Positions 27,817 to 36,174 of a DNA stretch of 37,136 bases are shown here, in pieces. A model generated the notes under the pieces. That model was not told the DNA's origin, searched no databases, and worked only from the letters and a program-made list of their open reading frames with translations. Location of the stretch: contig JADFZS010000053.1 of assembly GCA_015232405.1 (NCBI GenBank), positions 1 to 37,136 on the forward strand. Reading direction: 5' to 3'. The DNA comes from Magnetococcales bacterium (GTDB taxonomy: Bacteria; Pseudomonadota; Magnetococcia; Magnetococcales; JADFYX01). Position 1 is the first letter of the stretch; each line of letters begins with the position of its first letter. Both the position numbers and the translations under genes were made by a program.

Positions 27817-27999
27817 ATGAAACAGAGTCTAACAACCAATAAATCGGCTTCAAGAAACAAAAAAGAGACCACAGGTCTTGTTGCCGGAGGTAAAAAATCT
27901 AGTAAACCTTATGCCATTAATATAGAACCAAAGGTTAAGCAGCAGCTTGATCTAGAGCTGTTTGAACATCATCTACTAGGCTTTGGTCCTTGTGGCTAA
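27817..27999 (+). CDS. Small basic peptide, 60 aa, C-terminal GFGPCG
   Basis: Family not recognised. The first half is Lys/Thr/Ser-rich (NKSASRNKKETTGLVAGGKK), the second looks like an ordered segment (YAINIEPKVKQQLDLELFEH), and it ends HLLGFGPCG with its only cysteine next to last. The start has AAGGA 11 bases upstream, which is a little long. The intrinsic terminator at 28023-28059 begins 23 bp after the stop, which supports a real transcript end here. The Gly/Cys tail after a leader-like region is reminiscent of modified-peptide precursors, but this is only a shape argument. Confidence 0.5.
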   Translation: MKQSLTTNKSASRNKKETTGLVAGGKKSSKPYAINIEPKVKQQLDLELFEHHLLGFGPCG

Positions 28000-28022
28000 A
28001 TAGAACAAATCTACATCACAAT

Positions 28023-28059
28023 AAAATTAGGGGCATAAAAATGTTCCTAATTTTTTTTT
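28023..28059 (+). terminator. Rho-independent terminator of the small-peptide unit
   Basis: AAAATTAGGGGCAT (28023-28036), loop AAAA, ATGTTCCTAATTTT (28041-28054), with two G-U pairs, followed by an unbroken T run to 28059. Confidence 0.88.
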
Positions 28060-28563
28060 GCTATTTTCCTTAATGTTAAAAATATTTATTGAGCCTCACC
28101 TCTTTTAAGCTAACCGATTGCAAGGTTACTACTTGATGGCATACAAGGCATGTTTTTTCGATTATTATTGAAAAACTAACAAATAAGCACACAATTTCCT
28201 TGTTATTGTACAGCGTCATGGTGGTAAAATATGGGTCGAAGCCAAGGTTGGGCTGGGAGCGACACTCTTTTTTACTTTGGGCTGATAGTGGTAAAGTTAA
28301 CAGCTTTTAATCAAGATTCATTGCATCTCCATCTGTAAAAAGTTATAAAAATACCGAAGCTGAAAAGGTGTATTAATAAATATAACGTAAAATCATCCTG
28401 TTAGCTTCTCACTTTTTTAGATTATTTACATCGTTGATCAACACATTCTCGGTGTGGTTTGTCAGGAAAATTTTAAACTATATACCGGGAAAATTCTGAA
28501 CTATAAAAGAGTTTAACTACTATTAAGCCAAAGATTTTGCTAAAAAAGGAATCCAAAAAAATT
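28060..28563. other. 504-bp gap between small-peptide unit and cytochrome operon
   Basis: Apart from the kinase relic at 28209-28286 I see no gene. The palindrome GTTGATCAAC near 28434-28443 is too short to be an FNR site. An operon promoter must lie in the 3' half of this gap, but none stands out. Confidence 0.5.
28209..28286 (+). pseudogene. Relic of a histidine kinase C-terminus
   Basis: The frame reads VQRHGGKIWVEAKVGLGATL followed by FFTLG and a stop. This is the terminal strand of a HATPase_c domain (compare QRIIHRHGGRVWAESEIGKG in the kinase at 32687-34660). Upstream in frame there is no G1 or G2 box and no start, so only the last 25 codons remain. The local junction VIVQRHGG lacks the few residues normally between QR and HGG, which suggests an internal deletion. 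It is not transcribed as part of a recognisable gene. Confidence 0.7.
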
Positions 28564-29778
28564 ATGTTTAAGCCTAGATTTTCAGCCCATCAAATTGTAT
28601 TTGCCCTGTTGTTTGCTGTGAGTATAGTTTTTTCTGCCAATCTACAAACAGCCAACAGCAATCCCCAACTGCATCATGTTCCATCAGCTGATTGTGGAAG
28701 TTGTCACACAGAGATATATAAGCAGTGGGCTGGCTCCATGCACGGCAACAGTACTGCACTAAAAGATCCCATTCATGGTGCACTGTACAAATCTTTAATG
28801 GGTTCTCCCACCGAAGAGGGTGTTAAATCTAAAAAGGGTAAATATCCCATCTGTCTGCAGTGTCATGCTCCCAATGCAGCAAGGGACGGTAAGACAAAAT
28901 TAGATGCTATGCCAGCCTACTCCGAAGGGGTAAACTGTGTAGCATGTCACACAATGAAAAAATATTTGGGATCACGCGCCAACTCCCGTCTGGGTAGCAA
29001 GGCTTTTGAATTTTCCAATTCTGCAATACAAGGACCAGCTGGCTCTTATTCTGGCTCCCAACAGGTGAAAGTTCCTGGTAGTAATGGTGTGGAGATGGTC
29101 AACCCATTTCCCCATGAGGCCCGGTCAAATCTGTTCCGCTCGTCAGATCTGTGTTTAGGTTGTCATGAGAGCCGTAAAAATGGCAAAGGGGTTCCCGTAT
29201 GTAGCACCGGGCCAGAGGTGATGCAAAGTGGAAACACCGTAACCTGTCAATCTTGTCATATGCCACTTTCAAATGGTTTTGCTGACCATAGCATGTCAGG
29301 TGGACACAACCCTGAGATGGTAAAACGGGGTGTGATTTTCAACCTTGCTGTCGATGGCAACAGAGCTGTTGTAAACGTTAAAAATACCCTGGCCCATAAT
29401 CTACCAACAGGTGCTCCTTTCCGTAACATGGTGGTCAAGCTTATCGCCTATAATGGCAGTGGCAAGGTTATCTGGAGCAACTTTAAAAAGAGTGCATTCA
29501 AAGAGGATAAAAAATCTGTAATGATGCTATTTTTAGTTGGTAAAGATGGCAAGCCTGTTCCACCACCCAAGGCTACCAATATTGGTAAAGATACCCGTTT
29601 GAAACCGGGTGAAAGCCGTGACTTTGTCTATAATATTCCTGTAAAAGGTGTGGCTAAGGTAAGAGCAGAGCTGTTTTATGATCTACTACCACCACCCATC
29701 AAGAAAAAATTGGCTAAGAAAATTCCGGCAAATCTGTTGAAGCCAGCTTTAATTGCTATTGCTGAAACTAATATTTAA
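28564..29778 (+). CDS. Periplasmic pentaheme cytochrome c
   Basis: A 404-residue exported multiheme cytochrome, first of a four-gene respiratory operon. A Sec signal (about 1-32, MFKPRFSAHQIVFALLFAVS) is followed by five CxxCH heme sites at 44-48, 97-101, 125-129, 197-201 and 228-232, arranged as in the cytochrome c554-related families. The C-terminal 170 residues lack cysteines and look like a beta-rich domain. No CxxCK or CX15CH motif is present, so it is not an ordinary NrfA or MccA enzyme. It probably carries electrons between the membrane module and an acceptor. ATG at 28564 is chosen because the signal peptide begins there; AAGGA lies 13 bases upstream. Confidence 0.9.
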   Translation: MFKPRFSAHQIVFALLFAVSIVFSANLQTANSNPQLHHVPSADCGSCHTEIYKQWAGSMHGNSTALKDPIHGALYKSLMGSPTEEGVKSKKGKYPICLQCHAPNAARDGKTKLDAMPAYSEGVNCVACHTMKKYLGSRANSRLGSKAFEFSNSAIQGPAGSYSGSQQVKVPGSNGVEMVNPFPHEARSNLFRSSDLCLGCHESRKNGKGVPVCSTGPEVMQSGNTVTCQSCHMPLSNGFADHSMSGGHNPEMVKRGVIFNLAVDGNRAVVNVKNTLAHNLPTGAPFRNMVVKLIAYNGSGKVIWSNFKKSAFKEDKKSVMMLFLVGKDGKPVPPPKATNIGKDTRLKPGESRDFVYNIPVKGVAKVRAELFYDLLPPPIKKKLAKKIPANLLKPALIAIAETNI

Positions 29779-29806
29779 GATTTTTAATAAATCGGAATTT
29801 AGTTAA

Positions 29807-30325
29807 TTGTTTTACTCTATCATTTCAGCTGCTCTGCTCCTCCTTCTCCCTGTTTCACCCATTTGGGCCGGGGAGAAGGAGGCATCTTTCAAGCTTACAG
29901 GGCCAGTTACCACCCTGGCTTGTAAAATGTGTCATACATGGCGCAAGCCTGTTTTAAAACAGCGTGATTTAAAAGCTCCCCATAACAAAATAAAGTTGAA
30001 TCACGGTGCTGGTCAGCTCTGGTGTTTCTCATGTCATAAAGAAAACAATTATGCCAACCTTCAAGGGGACAAAAGTGCAGTTGTCGATTTTAAAAATCCC
30101 CAAAAACTTTGTCGGACATGCCATTTTCGTCAGGTGAAAAGCTGGCGAGGAGGTGCCCATGGCAAGAGAACAGGAAGTTGGCAGGGTGAGCGTACCTCTT
30201 GGCGCTGTACCGCCTGTCACAACCCACACAGTCCACAAATTGCCCCTTTTAAACCTTCTCCGCCTCCTCGCAGGCCGGGGACAGTTGTCAATATAGATAA
30301 ATCTGAGAGTAAGAATGGTGGATAA
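29807..30325 (+). CDS. Periplasmic tetraheme cytochrome c
   Basis: A 172-residue exported cytochrome. A short signal sequence (about 1-21, ending PVSPIWAG) is followed by four CxxCH motifs at 39-43, 73-77, 102-106 and 134-138, with histidines between them (H59, H66, H118) that could be distal heme ligands, and a Pro-rich tail. The only usable start is TTG at 29807, weakly preceded by GGA, so translation may be low or coupled to the gene 28 bp upstream. It overlaps the ferredoxin gene by 11 bp. Size and position suggest a small electron shuttle analogous in role to NrfB or DsrJ, though not demonstrably either. Confidence 0.88.
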   Translation: MFYSIISAALLLLLPVSPIWAGEKEASFKLTGPVTTLACKMCHTWRKPVLKQRDLKAPHNKIKLNHGAGQLWCFSCHKENNYANLQGDKSAVVDFKNPQKLCRTCHFRQVKSWRGGAHGKRTGSWQGERTSWRCTACHNPHSPQIAPFKPSPPPRRPGTVVNIDKSESKNGG

Positions 30326-31229
30326 TAGATCTTCCCGTCGCGGGTTTTTACAAGGTACAGTGGCCCTGACTGCTCTTTTAGCAGGGGGCTGTTCCAGCTC
30401 CAAAGAGCAACCTAAAACTGCTTTTGAAGACAGTGTTGCCACATTTTTTCAAGACAACTATCAGGTGATGACAAAAGATGAGATCAAGGAGGTGTTGGCA
30501 CGGGTAGAACGCAGGGTTAAGAGAGAGTATGGGGTTGATATTAAATGTGAAAACACCCCACCTGTTGCCGATGTAGCTTTTGGCTATGCACTTAATCTCT
30601 CAAAATGTAAAGGCACACGTCGCTGTGTAGAGGCATGTGTTAGCGAGAATAATTGTGGTCGTAACCACTCATTGGAGAACATACGGGTTTTGGCAATGCC
30701 CCATGGAACCATGGACCTCAATAAATCGGATCACTATTATGACCATGAACAGGTTCCCAACTCCAACGATTGGTATCTGCCTATCCAGTGTCACCAGTGT
30801 GATGAACCTGCCTGTGTACAGGCCTGTCCGGTGGAGGCCACCTGGAAGGAAAAAGATGGGATTGTCGTAATAGATTATGACTGGTGTATTGGCTGTAGAT
30901 ACTGCTCGGTCGCCTGTCCATATTGGGCCAGACATTTCAACTGGTCAAAACCAAATCTGCAACCAGATGAAATCAACCCCAAGACCCACTATTTGGGCAA
31001 TAGACCCCGTGAGGCTGGGGTTATGGAAAAATGTACTTTTTGTATCCAAAAAACCAGAAAAGGGGAGCTACCAGCATGCCAGGAGGCATGCCCCACAGGT
31101 GCACGTGTTTTTGGTAATCTACTGGACCCCCAAAGTGAAATACGTTACATCCTGGAGAATAAAAACGTTTTCCGCTTAAAGGAAGAGCAGGGGACCCAAC
31201 CAAATTTTTGGTATTTCTACGATGTCTAA
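30315..31229 (+). CDS. Tat-exported 4x[4Fe-4S] ferredoxin subunit (DsrO/NrfC/HmcB-like)
   Basis: A 304-residue electron-transfer subunit of the DMSO-reductase beta family. The N-terminus SSRRGFLQGTVALTALLAGGC has a twin-arginine motif and a possible lipobox cysteine. Four cysteine groups follow: CKGTRRCVEACVSENNC, CHQCDEPACVQACP, CIGCRYCSVACP, and CTFC with CQEACP, enough for four [4Fe-4S] clusters. It should sit on the periplasmic face of the membrane and link the NrfD-type subunit to the cytochromes. It overlaps both neighbours (11 bp and 8 bp), which is strong evidence for one complex. Confidence 0.94.
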   Translation: MVDNRSSRRGFLQGTVALTALLAGGCSSSKEQPKTAFEDSVATFFQDNYQVMTKDEIKEVLARVERRVKREYGVDIKCENTPPVADVAFGYALNLSKCKGTRRCVEACVSENNCGRNHSLENIRVLAMPHGTMDLNKSDHYYDHEQVPNSNDWYLPIQCHQCDEPACVQACPVEATWKEKDGIVVIDYDWCIGCRYCSVACPYWARHFNWSKPNLQPDEINPKTHYLGNRPREAGVMEKCTFCIQKTRKGELPACQEACPTGARVFGNLLDPQSEIRYILENKNVFRLKEEQGTQPNFWYFYDV

Positions 31230-32484
31230 GGAAAAAAACAGTACAAAAAACCATAACAAAGTTGAGTTTATACTGGCTTCGCTTATCCACTGTTTCAAGG
31301 GTGGATGGTTATATTGGGGTTGGATGTTATCCCTTATAGCCATAGTTGTTTATGGGGCTATGGCCTATGGGCAGCAGGCTCGCTATGGGTTGTCGGTAAC
31401 TGGGCTTTCCGATCAAATTACCTGGGGCCTTTATATCGGTAATTTCACCTTTTTTGTTGGTGTAGCTGCTGCGGCTGTTATTCTGGTGATTCCTGCCTAT
31501 TTACTCCACAGAAATCAGATGCGCAGGGTTACTATTTTGGGTGAAAGTCTGGCAGTGGCTGCGGTTATAGTGGCAATGCTGTTTGTCACTGCCGATTTAG
31601 GGCAACCATTGCGTTTTTGGCATGCACTGCCTCTTTTGGGTAAGCTTAATTTCCCCACCTCGATATTAGCCTGGGATATTGTTGTTTTAGCTCTCTATCT
31701 ATTGGTCAACCTGATTATATTGTGGTATCTACTCTACAATAAGTTCTGCCATAAATCCCCGGTTGTTAAACGTTATTTTCCAGTTATTGTGGTGGCAATT
31801 ATTCTCGGCTTGTCCATTCACACCGTCACCGCTTTTATGCTATCTGGTAACCCATCACGACCTTTTTGGCACACTGCCATATTGGCTCCAAGATTTATCG
31901 CCTCAGCTTTTGCTGCAGGGGCTGCTTTGATGATAATTCTCTTCCAAATATTGCATATAACCAGCAAATTTCGTCTTTCAAAAGGGTTGATAAGGGAGAT
32001 TGCCCTTATCATGGTTTTTGCTCAATTTTTCTCTCTGTTTCTACTAGGAGCAGAGATATATACGGCTTTTTATCACAACACCGCCCATGATGTTTCAGCT
32101 CATCTGCTTTTTACTTCAAACATTGGTCACGATAATCTTACTCTCTCCATATATCTTGCCATTGCAGCAGGATTATCGGCCTTTTCCATACTTATGGTGC
32201 GCAGATTTAGGGAAAATGTCTCACTGTTGAACATCGCTTCAATACTGATATTTTTTGCCGTGTGGTCGGAAAAAGGGTTGGGCTTGGTTATCCCGGGTTT
32301 TGTTCCTACCCCCTTGGGAGAGATGGCTCAATACACACCATCAACAATTGAGATCAAGGTTGCTATTGCTATATGGGCTGTGGGGGCAATTATCTTTACC
32401 CTGCTGGCAAAAGTTGCTATTGCCATAGAATTTGGTGGTCTTCGCCTTAAAAGACCTGTTGAAAACACAGATACAGAAATTTAG
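31222..32484 (+). CDS. NrfD/PsrC/DsrP-type integral membrane subunit
   Basis: A 420-residue polytopic protein with about ten hydrophobic helices and no cofactor motif. It carries the family pattern WGLYIGNFTFFVGVAAAAV in helix 2 and FVTADLGQPLRFWHALPL. NrfD-type proteins exchange electrons with the quinone pool through a partner iron-sulfur subunit; here that partner is the ferredoxin encoded immediately upstream with an 8-bp overlap. The absence of a molybdopterin or other catalytic subunit suggests a quinone-to-cytochrome (or reverse) module like those of DsrMKJOP, Qrc or Geobacter Cbc complexes. A weak hairpin with a T run follows at 32500. Confidence 0.93.
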   Translation: MSKEKNSTKNHNKVEFILASLIHCFKGGWLYWGWMLSLIAIVVYGAMAYGQQARYGLSVTGLSDQITWGLYIGNFTFFVGVAAAAVILVIPAYLLHRNQMRRVTILGESLAVAAVIVAMLFVTADLGQPLRFWHALPLLGKLNFPTSILAWDIVVLALYLLVNLIILWYLLYNKFCHKSPVVKRYFPVIVVAIILGLSIHTVTAFMLSGNPSRPFWHTAILAPRFIASAFAAGAALMIILFQILHITSKFRLSKGLIREIALIMVFAQFFSLFLLGAEIYTAFYHNTAHDVSAHLLFTSNIGHDNLTLSIYLAIAAGLSAFSILMVRRFRENVSLLNIASILIFFAVWSEKGLGLVIPGFVPTPLGEMAQYTPSTIEIKVAIAIWAVGAIIFTLLAKVAIAIEFGGLRLKRPVENTDTEI

Positions 32485-32499
32485 GTAGATATTTGCCGT

Positions 32500-32524
32500 C
32501 AACACTTTGTTAAGTATTGTTTTT
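32500..32524 (+). terminator. Weak intrinsic terminator after the cytochrome operon
   Basis: CAACACTT (32500-32507), loop TGTT, AAGTATTG (32512-32519) with one mismatch, then five T. The stem is short, so read-through into the heme-kinase gene 160 bp downstream is possible. Confidence 0.45.
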
Positions 32525-32686
32525 ACAAGGTAAATATTAATTGAACAAAAAACCTGAATTTATGCTCTAACCATGAAACAATTAATTTCTGATCTGACAA
32601 TCATTTTTAGGATAAATAAGTAGTTTGTGTTATATTCGGATCAAATGAGTTCAGTTGGGGAGGGTTCATAGGTTTAAGGAGCAGAT

Positions 32687-34660
32687 ATGATCTCTGATGT
32701 TCATACTATTAAAGATGAACCAAAACCAGTAGCCAATGAGTTGGATGACTCTTTTAAATCAGCAAGGGTAAACATAAGACGATTTGCAGCTGTTGCCCTC
32801 ATCTCTCTGACAATATTTTCTATCTCAGCAATATCATGGACCTATTATCGTGAGCAGACCTTGGTAGAAGGTCTCGCGACCAAAGAGGCCAAAGCCAATT
32901 TTAACAAGGACCTCTCATTTCGTAAGTGGGCGACAAAACATGGCGGTGTCTATGTGCCACCAGATGAACGCACCCCACCAAATCCAGCATTAGCCCACCT
33001 TCCGCATCGGGATCTTGTTACCAAAGACGGTAAAAAACTAACATTGATGAACCCTGCCTATATGATGCGGCAGATGACCGAGGAGTTTGAGCAGTTTTAC
33101 GGGGTCAAGGGGAGTATTACAGGCTTGGTTTTGCTCAACCCTCCCATTAACTCCCCTGATAAGTGGGAGAGAGAGGTTCTCAATAGGTTTGAGTTTGATT
33201 CCAGTGAAGTAATTGAGATAATTGATATTGATGGTGCTCCTTTTCTGCGGCTAATGCGACCGATGTTTATGACTGAGGGTTGTGTTAAATGTCACGGTTT
33301 TCTTGGTTATAAAGATGGCGACCTTAGAGGTGGTATAAGTGTGTCCATTCCTCTAGCTCCTTATTTTGAGGAGGCTAGGAATGTCAGCATGATCATGGCG
33401 ATCACCATTAGTGTTTTGTGGTGTGTTGGTGTGTTTGGTATTTTTCGCCATACCAAAAGTCGCTTGGCCCAGGTGGATATGGCAACCCAACACACCGGAG
33501 AGTTGCGAGCAGAGATTGCAACCCGTATTGAGGCAGAAAAGGCTTTAAAAACCAGTGAGGAACGGTTCATATTAGCCACTACTGGTTCCAGCGATGGATT
33601 GTGGGACTGGCTGGATATTACTGGTGATGCAAAGTGGTGGTCATCACATTTTTATGAGCTGTTGGGATACAAAGAAGATGAAGTAAATGCATCTTTTTCC
33701 AAGTTTATCGAGTTTATACACCAAGAAGATCAAGAGCATGCCTTCCAAGGAATAAAAAATCATCTTGAAAAGGATATCCCTTTTGATGTTGAGTTTCGTA
33801 TGTGCACCAAGTCTGGTGAATATCTCTGGTTTCGCTGTAGAGGACAGGCTATTAGGAATGAAAAAGGGAGAGCGGTACGACTTTCCGGTTCAATACAAAA
33901 TATAAACGATAAAAAACTGGCCCAAGATAAAGTCATAAAGTTAACCCAGGAGTTGGAGCAGCGAGTTAAAGAGCGGACAATGGAGCTTGAGGCATCCAAT
34001 AAAGAGTTGGAATCCTTCTCCTACACTGTATCCCACGATTTGCGGACCCCTCTAAGGGTTATTGATGGTAACAGTGAAATATTGATGCAACTCTGCGCTG
34101 AAAAACTATCAGATGATGAAATGGAGTTTCTCAAACATCTGCAAGATAGTGGTCGCAAGATGAATGAGATGATCAGTGGGCTGTTAAAACTCTCCCGCAA
34201 TATTAATTGTGAAATGGAGAGGCAACAGATGGATCTATCATTGTTGGCCCAAGAGGTGTATCAACAATTTTCCATGGCAGACCCCGAAAGAGATGTGGAG
34301 TGGGTTGTTGAAAAAAATATCAGTGCCAAGTGTGATCCCGCCCTCATAAAAGTGGTGTTGGAAAATTTAATAGGAAACGCTTGGAAATATTCTGCCAAAA
34401 CCGATAATGCCCGTATTGAATTTGGCGTGCAGCATAAAGATGATCAAGAGGTTTTTTATGTTAAGGATAACGGTGTAGGGTGTGACATGGCACAAGCAGA
34501 AAAACTATTCCAACCTTTTAAAAGACTGCACACAAGTGAAGATTTTTCAGGTGATGGTATTGGGTTGGCAACTGTACAACGAATAATTCATCGTCATGGT
34601 GGACGTGTCTGGGCAGAGTCGGAAATTGGCAAAGGTACTACACTATTTTTTACACTATGA
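32687..34660 (+). CDS. Heme-binding sensor kinase (DUF3365-type periplasmic domain, PAS, HisKA, HATPase)
   Basis: A 657-residue membrane kinase. TM1 is at about 33-53, a periplasmic Tll0287/DUF3365-like domain at 55-232 ends in a c-type heme site C199-VK-CH203 (GCVKCHGFLGYKDGDLRGG), and TM2 is at about 233-253. A coiled linker, PAS at about 290-410, a second coiled coil, HisKA with H450 (SHDLRTPLR), and HATPase_c with N box NLIGNAWKYS, G1 DNGVGCD and G2 GDGIGLAT follow. Covalent heme makes it a likely redox or gas sensor. It sits directly behind the cytochrome/NrfD operon and ahead of two receiver proteins that should be its partners. The start has AAGGAG at ideal spacing. Confidence 0.94.
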   Translation: MISDVHTIKDEPKPVANELDDSFKSARVNIRRFAAVALISLTIFSISAISWTYYREQTLVEGLATKEAKANFNKDLSFRKWATKHGGVYVPPDERTPPNPALAHLPHRDLVTKDGKKLTLMNPAYMMRQMTEEFEQFYGVKGSITGLVLLNPPINSPDKWEREVLNRFEFDSSEVIEIIDIDGAPFLRLMRPMFMTEGCVKCHGFLGYKDGDLRGGISVSIPLAPYFEEARNVSMIMAITISVLWCVGVFGIFRHTKSRLAQVDMATQHTGELRAEIATRIEAEKALKTSEERFILATTGSSDGLWDWLDITGDAKWWSSHFYELLGYKEDEVNASFSKFIEFIHQEDQEHAFQGIKNHLEKDIPFDVEFRMCTKSGEYLWFRCRGQAIRNEKGRAVRLSGSIQNINDKKLAQDKVIKLTQELEQRVKERTMELEASNKELESFSYTVSHDLRTPLRVIDGNSEILMQLCAEKLSDDEMEFLKHLQDSGRKMNEMISGLLKLSRNINCEMERQQMDLSLLAQEVYQQFSMADPERDVEWVVEKNISAKCDPALIKVVLENLIGNAWKYSAKTDNARIEFGVQHKDDQEVFYVKDNGVGCDMAQAEKLFQPFKRLHTSEDFSGDGIGLATVQRIIHRHGGRVWAESEIGKGTTLFFTL

Positions 34661-34684
34661 TGGGTAGCAAAGGACAACAATAAA

Positions 34685-35074
34685 ATGCGTATTTTGATTA
34701 TTGATGACGATCCCCAATTTTTAAATATGTTGGTGTGGATGGTTGAGAGTGCTGGTCATGAGGTTGTCTCTGCTCATAATGGCGATAGGGGTCTTGCTGA
34801 GTTTGCCAACGGAGATTTTCAGCTGGTAATAACAGATATTCTCATGCCGGATAAAGATGGTGTTGAGACCATTCAATCCATACGCACCATATCCCCTAAA
34901 ACCCCAATTATAGCCATGTCTGGTGGTTATTCACAGTCTGCTAACAGTTTTATAGGTTTAACTGTTGCCGAGCGTTTGGGGGCGTACAAGGTATTGGAAA
35001 AGCCATTTGAAAAAGAGCAGCTATTGGAGGCCATCAAGATTGCAGAAGATAAATTATCGGGGGAGCAGTTGTGA
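34685..35074 (+). CDS. Single-domain response regulator
   Basis: A 129-residue stand-alone receiver: acidic pair IIDDDP, phosphoacceptor D57 (VITDILMPDKDG), the Ser/Thr switch (AMSGG) and KPF lysine are all present. There is no output domain, so it works as a CheY-like relay or protein-binding switch. An insertion between the switch residue and the lysine (SQSANSFIGLTVAERLGA) is longer than usual. It lies 24 bp behind the heme kinase and overlaps the next gene by 4 bp (GTGA). Confidence 0.93.
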   Translation: MRILIIDDDPQFLNMLVWMVESAGHEVVSAHNGDRGLAEFANGDFQLVITDILMPDKDGVETIQSIRTISPKTPIIAMSGGYSQSANSFIGLTVAERLGAYKVLEKPFEKEQLLEAIKIAEDKLSGEQL

Positions 35075-36174
35075 GCGATAATGAGGCAACCCCGGCTGCA
35101 GAGTCAAAGGGGGAAGGGAAAGAGGAGAGGTTTGTTTTGGTGGTTATGGGTGATGATGGCAGGGAGAAGCTGGATCAACTACTTAACCCCCTTAATTATC
35201 GTGTTGAGAAAGTCCACTCTGTCTCAGAGGCTATTCCTCTTATAAAAGGGGGATCTTCTCTGCCCGACCTGCTCTGTATAGATATACACTCCAAAGAGGA
35301 AATAGCTAGATCAGAAGGTCTTATAAGCTTAAAAGATTTAGGGGTTCCTATACTTTTTTTCAACCAAGACCAAGATGAGCCAGAGCTTATACCTTTTAGT
35401 GACAGAGCCATAGGTGAAACTCCGGTCTCTCCTGTTCCCATGTGGCTGTTACCCCAATGGATAGTGATGACATCGCAGTTTTGCACGGGAAAAAATCTTT
35501 TTGAGGCCAAGGTGCAGAAGGGAAGGCACGACCTTAACAATATTTTTGGGGCTATTCTTGGAAATCTCCATATGGTCATGGATATGGCAGATAAAAAAGC
35601 CCCTTTTTTTCGTGGTCTCAAGGAGATAAAAATTTCTGGAGAGCGGGGCAGGGAGATAATAAAAACCCTCTACCCCCAACCCCAAGGGGATGATAAAATA
35701 GAAGAGAGCCAGAACGAAGCTGCAACAACCACGCAACAAAAAGCAACACCAACCTACACACCTGCTGTTGCTACAACAGATAGCAGTTCAGACAACAGTG
35801 ATAAGCAGGTACTGTTGGTTGATGATGATATTACATTGCTTAAAATGACATGTGCTCTATTTTCCCACAACAAAATCCCGGTTGTCTCTGAAAATGATCC
35901 CTATCTAGCTTTAGATAAATTTAAATCAGCTCCAGATAGCTATTCATTATTAATTACCGATTTGGATATGGATGGTATGAACGGGGTTGAGTTGGTGGGA
36001 AATATACTCAAAATCAGCCCGGAGATACCTGTTATTCTATGTTCTGGTAAAGATGAGTCGGTATTAAAACGGGAGGCACAATCAGTGGGGATTAGACATG
36101 TAATTCTCAAATCATCCCCTGTAACCGACCTGGTAAAGGTGACAAAGCAAATTCTCAATGAAGGTGGGGATTAG
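35071..36174 (+). CDS. Receiver-like / kinase-dimerisation (no ATPase) / receiver relay protein
   Basis: A 367-residue protein starting at GTG with GGGGGAG upstream. Residues 20-135 look like a degenerate receiver (LLCIDIHSKEE, with D71 but no acidic pair). Residues 148-200 read KGRHDLNNIFGAILGNLHMV and on, closely matching the HDxNNxxxxIxGN helix of one class of histidine kinases (H153), yet no HATPase domain follows. After a Gln/Thr/Ser-rich linker (205-245) comes a complete receiver (DDD at 251-253, D297 in ITDLDMDGMNG, K347). The middle part could act as a phosphotransfer or phosphatase helix bundle, as in Spo0B or ChpT, serving the heme kinase and the receiver just upstream. Confidence 0.8.
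   Translation: MSDNEATPAAESKGEGKEERFVLVVMGDDGREKLDQLLNPLNYRVEKVHSVSEAIPLIKGGSSLPDLLCIDIHSKEEIARSEGLISLKDLGVPILFFNQDQDEPELIPFSDRAIGETPVSPVPMWLLPQWIVMTSQFCTGKNLFEAKVQKGRHDLNNIFGAILGNLHMVMDMADKKAPFFRGLKEIKISGERGREIIKTLYPQPQGDDKIEESQNEAATTTQQKATPTYTPAVATTDSSSDNSDKQVLLVDDDITLLKMTCALFSHNKIPVVSENDPYLALDKFKSAPDSYSLLITDLDMDGMNGVELVGNILKISPEIPVILCSGKDESVLKREAQSVGIRHVILKSSPVTDLVKVTKQILNEGGD

Noticed and set aside
28434-28443. FNR-type site GTTGATCAAC upstream of the cytochrome operon
   Set aside because: FNR sites need four bases between TTGAT and ATCAA; here the halves overlap.
28564-30325. Calling the cytochromes NrfA/NrfB nitrite reductase
   Set aside because: There is no CxxCK active-site heme motif, and sizes and heme spacing do not match NrfA or NrfB.
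30029-30442. 137-codon minus-strand ORF opposite the tetraheme gene
   Set aside because: It is a shadow of two heme/iron-sulfur genes whose CxxCH and Cys motifs prove the plus-strand frames.
35196-35621. 141-codon minus-strand ORF opposite the relay protein
   Set aside because: The plus-strand frame carries the kinase helix and receiver motifs and is translationally coupled to its neighbour.
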